Source of the DNA: Pseudobutyrivibrio sp. UBA3626
GTDB taxonomy: Bacteria; Bacillota; Clostridia; Lachnospirales; Lachnospiraceae
Assembly (NCBI GenBank): GCA_002373675.1
Contig: DFLF01000013.1
Location: forward strand, 1 to 64,000
Length of the DNA stretch: 64,000 bases
Direction of reading: 5' to 3'
Positions 62,188 through 64,000 of the stretch are shown here, one piece after another (position 1 is the first letter of the stretch; the number at the start of each line of letters is the position of its first letter). The position numbers and the translations under genes were made by a program. The notes under the pieces were generated by a model. The model was not told where the DNA came from. It saw nothing but the letters and a program-made list of their open reading frames with translations, and did not search any database.

Positions 62188-64000
62188 CTAAATATCAAGG
62201 TTTTGTACGTATTTTGCATTCTCTTCAATGAACTCTCTTCTGGGTTCTACTTTATCTCCCATAAGAGTTGAAAATGTCACATTAATTTCTGACTCGCTTT
62301 CGTCATCAATTATTACTCTCTTAAGAATACGTTTCTCAGGATCCATAGTTGTATCCCATAATTGATCTGCATCCATCTCACCAAGACCTTTATAACGCTG
62401 AATTTTATTATTTTGGTCTCTACCTACTTCATTAATTATATTATTAAGCTCTTCATCTGAATATGCATACCATACTTTCTTGTTCTTCTCTAATTTATAT
62501 AGAGGAGGCATAGCCAGATATACATATCCTCTTTTTATTAATTCCGGCATAAATCTATATAAGAAAGTAAGCATTAGAGTTGCTATATGCGCACCATCTA
62601 CATCCGCATCTGTCATAATAATAATCTTATGATAGCGAAGTTTCTCAATATCGAAATCATCCTGTATTCCAGTTCCAAAAGAAGTAATCATAGCCTTAAT
62701 CTCAGCATTTGCATATATCTTATCTTCTCTTGCTTTCTCAACATTAAGTATCTTACCACGAAGTGGGAGAATTGCCTGGTTATTTCTGTTTCTTGCTTTC
62801 TTGGCAGAACCCCCAGCGGAATCTCCCTCGACTATAAATATCTCACATTCTTCAGCATTCTTAGAAGAACAATCGGCTAGCTTTCCTGGAAGTCCTCCAC
62901 CTTCAAGGGGAGATTTTCTTCTTGTTAAATCTCTTGCCTTACGAGCGGCATCTCTAGCTCGTTGAGCCAGAATAGACTTCTCAACAATGGACTTTGCAAC
63001 GCCGGGATTTTGCTCAAGATAATATGTTAATTGTTCAGATACAATTGAATCAACTGCACCTCTTGCTTCTGAATTACCAAGTTTTTGCTTAGTTTGTCCT
63101 TCAAATTGAGGTTCTTCAATCTTAATACTTACAATTGATGTAAGACCTTCTCTTATATCATCACCAGTTAAAGCCGGATCATTATCTTTTATTAATTTAT
63201 TTTCTTTTGCATAATTATTAAATGTTTTAGTAATTGCAGCTCTAAATCCTGCAAGATGTGTTCCACCTTCAGGTGTAATAATATTATTAACAAATGTATA
63301 TGAACTATCATTAAATCCATCATTATGTTGCATAGCAACTTCTACATATACATTATCTTTATATCCCTCACAGTAAATAACATCAGAATATAATGGCTCA
63401 TTTCCTTTATTAAGATATGTTACAAATTCTTTAATACCACCTTCATAGTGATATGACTTCTCAACAATGTCCTCTCCTCTATTATCTATAAGAGTAATTC
63501 TTAGTCCTTTAGTTAGAAAAGCAGTTTCACGAAGTCTTGTTTTTAGTGTATTAAAATCAAATTCTACTGTTTCAAATATAGTATCATCAGGAACAAATGT
63601 AACTCTTGTACCAGTGCTTTCTAATTCGCAAGTACCAATTTCTTTAAGAGGATACATTGTTTTTCCACGTTCATATCTTTGCTTATATCTCTTACCATCT
63701 CGGCATATTTCTACTTCTAACCAATTAGATAGAGCATTTACTACAGAAGCACCTACTCCATGAAGTCCACCAGATACTTTATATCCTCCGCCACCGAATT
63801 TTCCTCCTGCATGAAGTATTGTAAATACTACTTCTACAGCTGGAATTCCTGCTTTAGTATTAATACCAGTTGGTATTCCACGACCATCATCTTCAACAGT
63901 ACATGAACCATCTTTATTAAGGTTAACAATGATATGAGAACAATATCCAGCTAATGCTTCATCTACAGCATTATCAACAATTTCATATACCAAATGATGA
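62188..64000 (-). CDS. gyrB: DNA gyrase subunit B (5' end beyond window)
   Basis: The C-terminal ~603 residues of GyrB; the window cuts it at HHLVYEIVDNAVDEALAG, so about the first 35-40 residues are missing. The GHKL ATPase (DDGRGIPTG, GGLHGVGASVVNA), transducer and TOPRIM domains (VEGDSAGGSA, MTDADVDGAH) and C-terminal KIQRYKGLGEMD are all present. ATP-driven supercoiling subunit, co-transcribed with gyrA. Confidence 0.97.
   Translation of the reverse strand, partial: HHLVYEIVDNAVDEALAGYCSHIIVNLNKDGSCTVEDDGRGIPTGINTKAGIPAVEVVFTILHAGGKFGGGGYKVSGGLHGVGASVVNALSNWLEVEICRDGKRYKQRYERGKTMYPLKEIGTCELESTGTRVTFVPDDTIFETVEFDFNTLKTRLRETAFLTKGLRITLIDNRGEDIVEKSYHYEGGIKEFVTYLNKGNEPLYSDVIYCEGYKDNVYVEVAMQHNDGFNDSSYTFVNNIITPEGGTHLAGFRAAITKTFNNYAKENKLIKDNDPALTGDDIREGLTSIVSIKIEEPQFEGQTKQKLGNSEARGAVDSIVSEQLTYYLEQNPGVAKSIVEKSILAQRARDAARKARDLTRRKSPLEGGGLPGKLADCSSKNAEECEIFIVEGDSAGGSAKKARNRNNQAILPLRGKILNVEKAREDKIYANAEIKAMITSFGTGIQDDFDIEKLRYHKIIIMTDADVDGAHIATLMLTFLYRFMPELIKRGYVYLAMPPLYKLEKNKKVWYAYSDEELNNIINEVGRDQNNKIQRYKGLGEMDADQLWDTTMDPEKRILKRVIIDDESESEINVTFSTLMGDKVEPRREFIEENAKYVQNLDI

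Overview
The window is about 64 kb of a low-GC, strictly anaerobic member of the Bacillota, most likely Lachnospiraceae. Supporting signs are TTGACA/TATAAT promoters, GGAGG ribosome binding sites, the long Gram-positive form of SRP RNA, [FeFe]-hydrogenase maturases HydG/HydF, a reverse rubrerythrin, pyrophosphate-dependent phosphofructokinase, and Rpn-type PD-(D/E)XK nuclease/transposase genes. Almost every gene is on the minus strand. The only plus-strand coding block of any size is 33760-35038 plus 38797-40840. One conflict stands out: the 185-base 16S rRNA stub at the left edge is Bacteroidota-like, so the contig is probably chimeric inside the conserved 16S 5' end.

Reading in the direction of transcription (right to left), 64000-56036 holds gyrB (5' end missing), gyrA, a membrane metallophosphoesterase, tRNA-Ser(GCU), a 243-bp element with long inverted repeats, the two-subunit fumarase, tRNA-Cys(GCA) with a long repeat-rich leader, and tyrS. 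54785-45681 holds PAP2 phosphatase, YdcF, the Mn efflux pump MntP, a Na/Ca exchanger, a zinc-ribbon protein, metG, TatD hydrolase, rsmA and a TPR-GGDEF protein. 45655-40870 is a triad of two YhgE/Pip membrane proteins around a small coiled-coil membrane protein. 40840-38721 (plus strand) is a glycosyltransferase/MFS operon whose leader carries the last codons of a lost SDR gene. An intact SDR gene lies just beyond on the other strand.

37505-32840 carries reverse rubrerythrin, PPi-phosphofructokinase, a GNAT acetyltransferase, an anaerobic RNR activase, TadA and a TSCPD protein. 32838-24555 is accessory in character: three AAA/DUF4143 ATPases, a dCache chemoreceptor, a Dabb protein and a DUF2130 protein. 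One ATPase is fronted by exact 32-bp tandem repeats. 24299-21957 is rich in very short genes: a GIY-YIG cistron with tiny partners, a short peptide deformylase, and a convergent small-toxin/antisense-RNA locus that looks like a new type I toxin-antitoxin module.

21857-16474 holds two methyltransferases and a pan operon (panG-type reductase, panB, panC, panD, coaBC) that covers most of the path to 4'-phosphopantetheine. 16395-13893 is a rearranged locus: full SRP RNA, a 5'-half SRP RNA duplicate that keeps its promoter, one intact Rpn-type gene and two Rpn fragments that share an identical 69-bp start. 13743-9912 holds the hydrogenase-maturation operon (TM1266-like regulator, hydG, hydF; hydE is not in the window) and a coiled-coil protein. 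9759-578 holds an aconitase-family hydratase, then an operon of a 993-residue TPR/AAA protein, glgB, a DUF5711 protein and a CvpA protein. It ends before the twin promoters of the rRNA operon.
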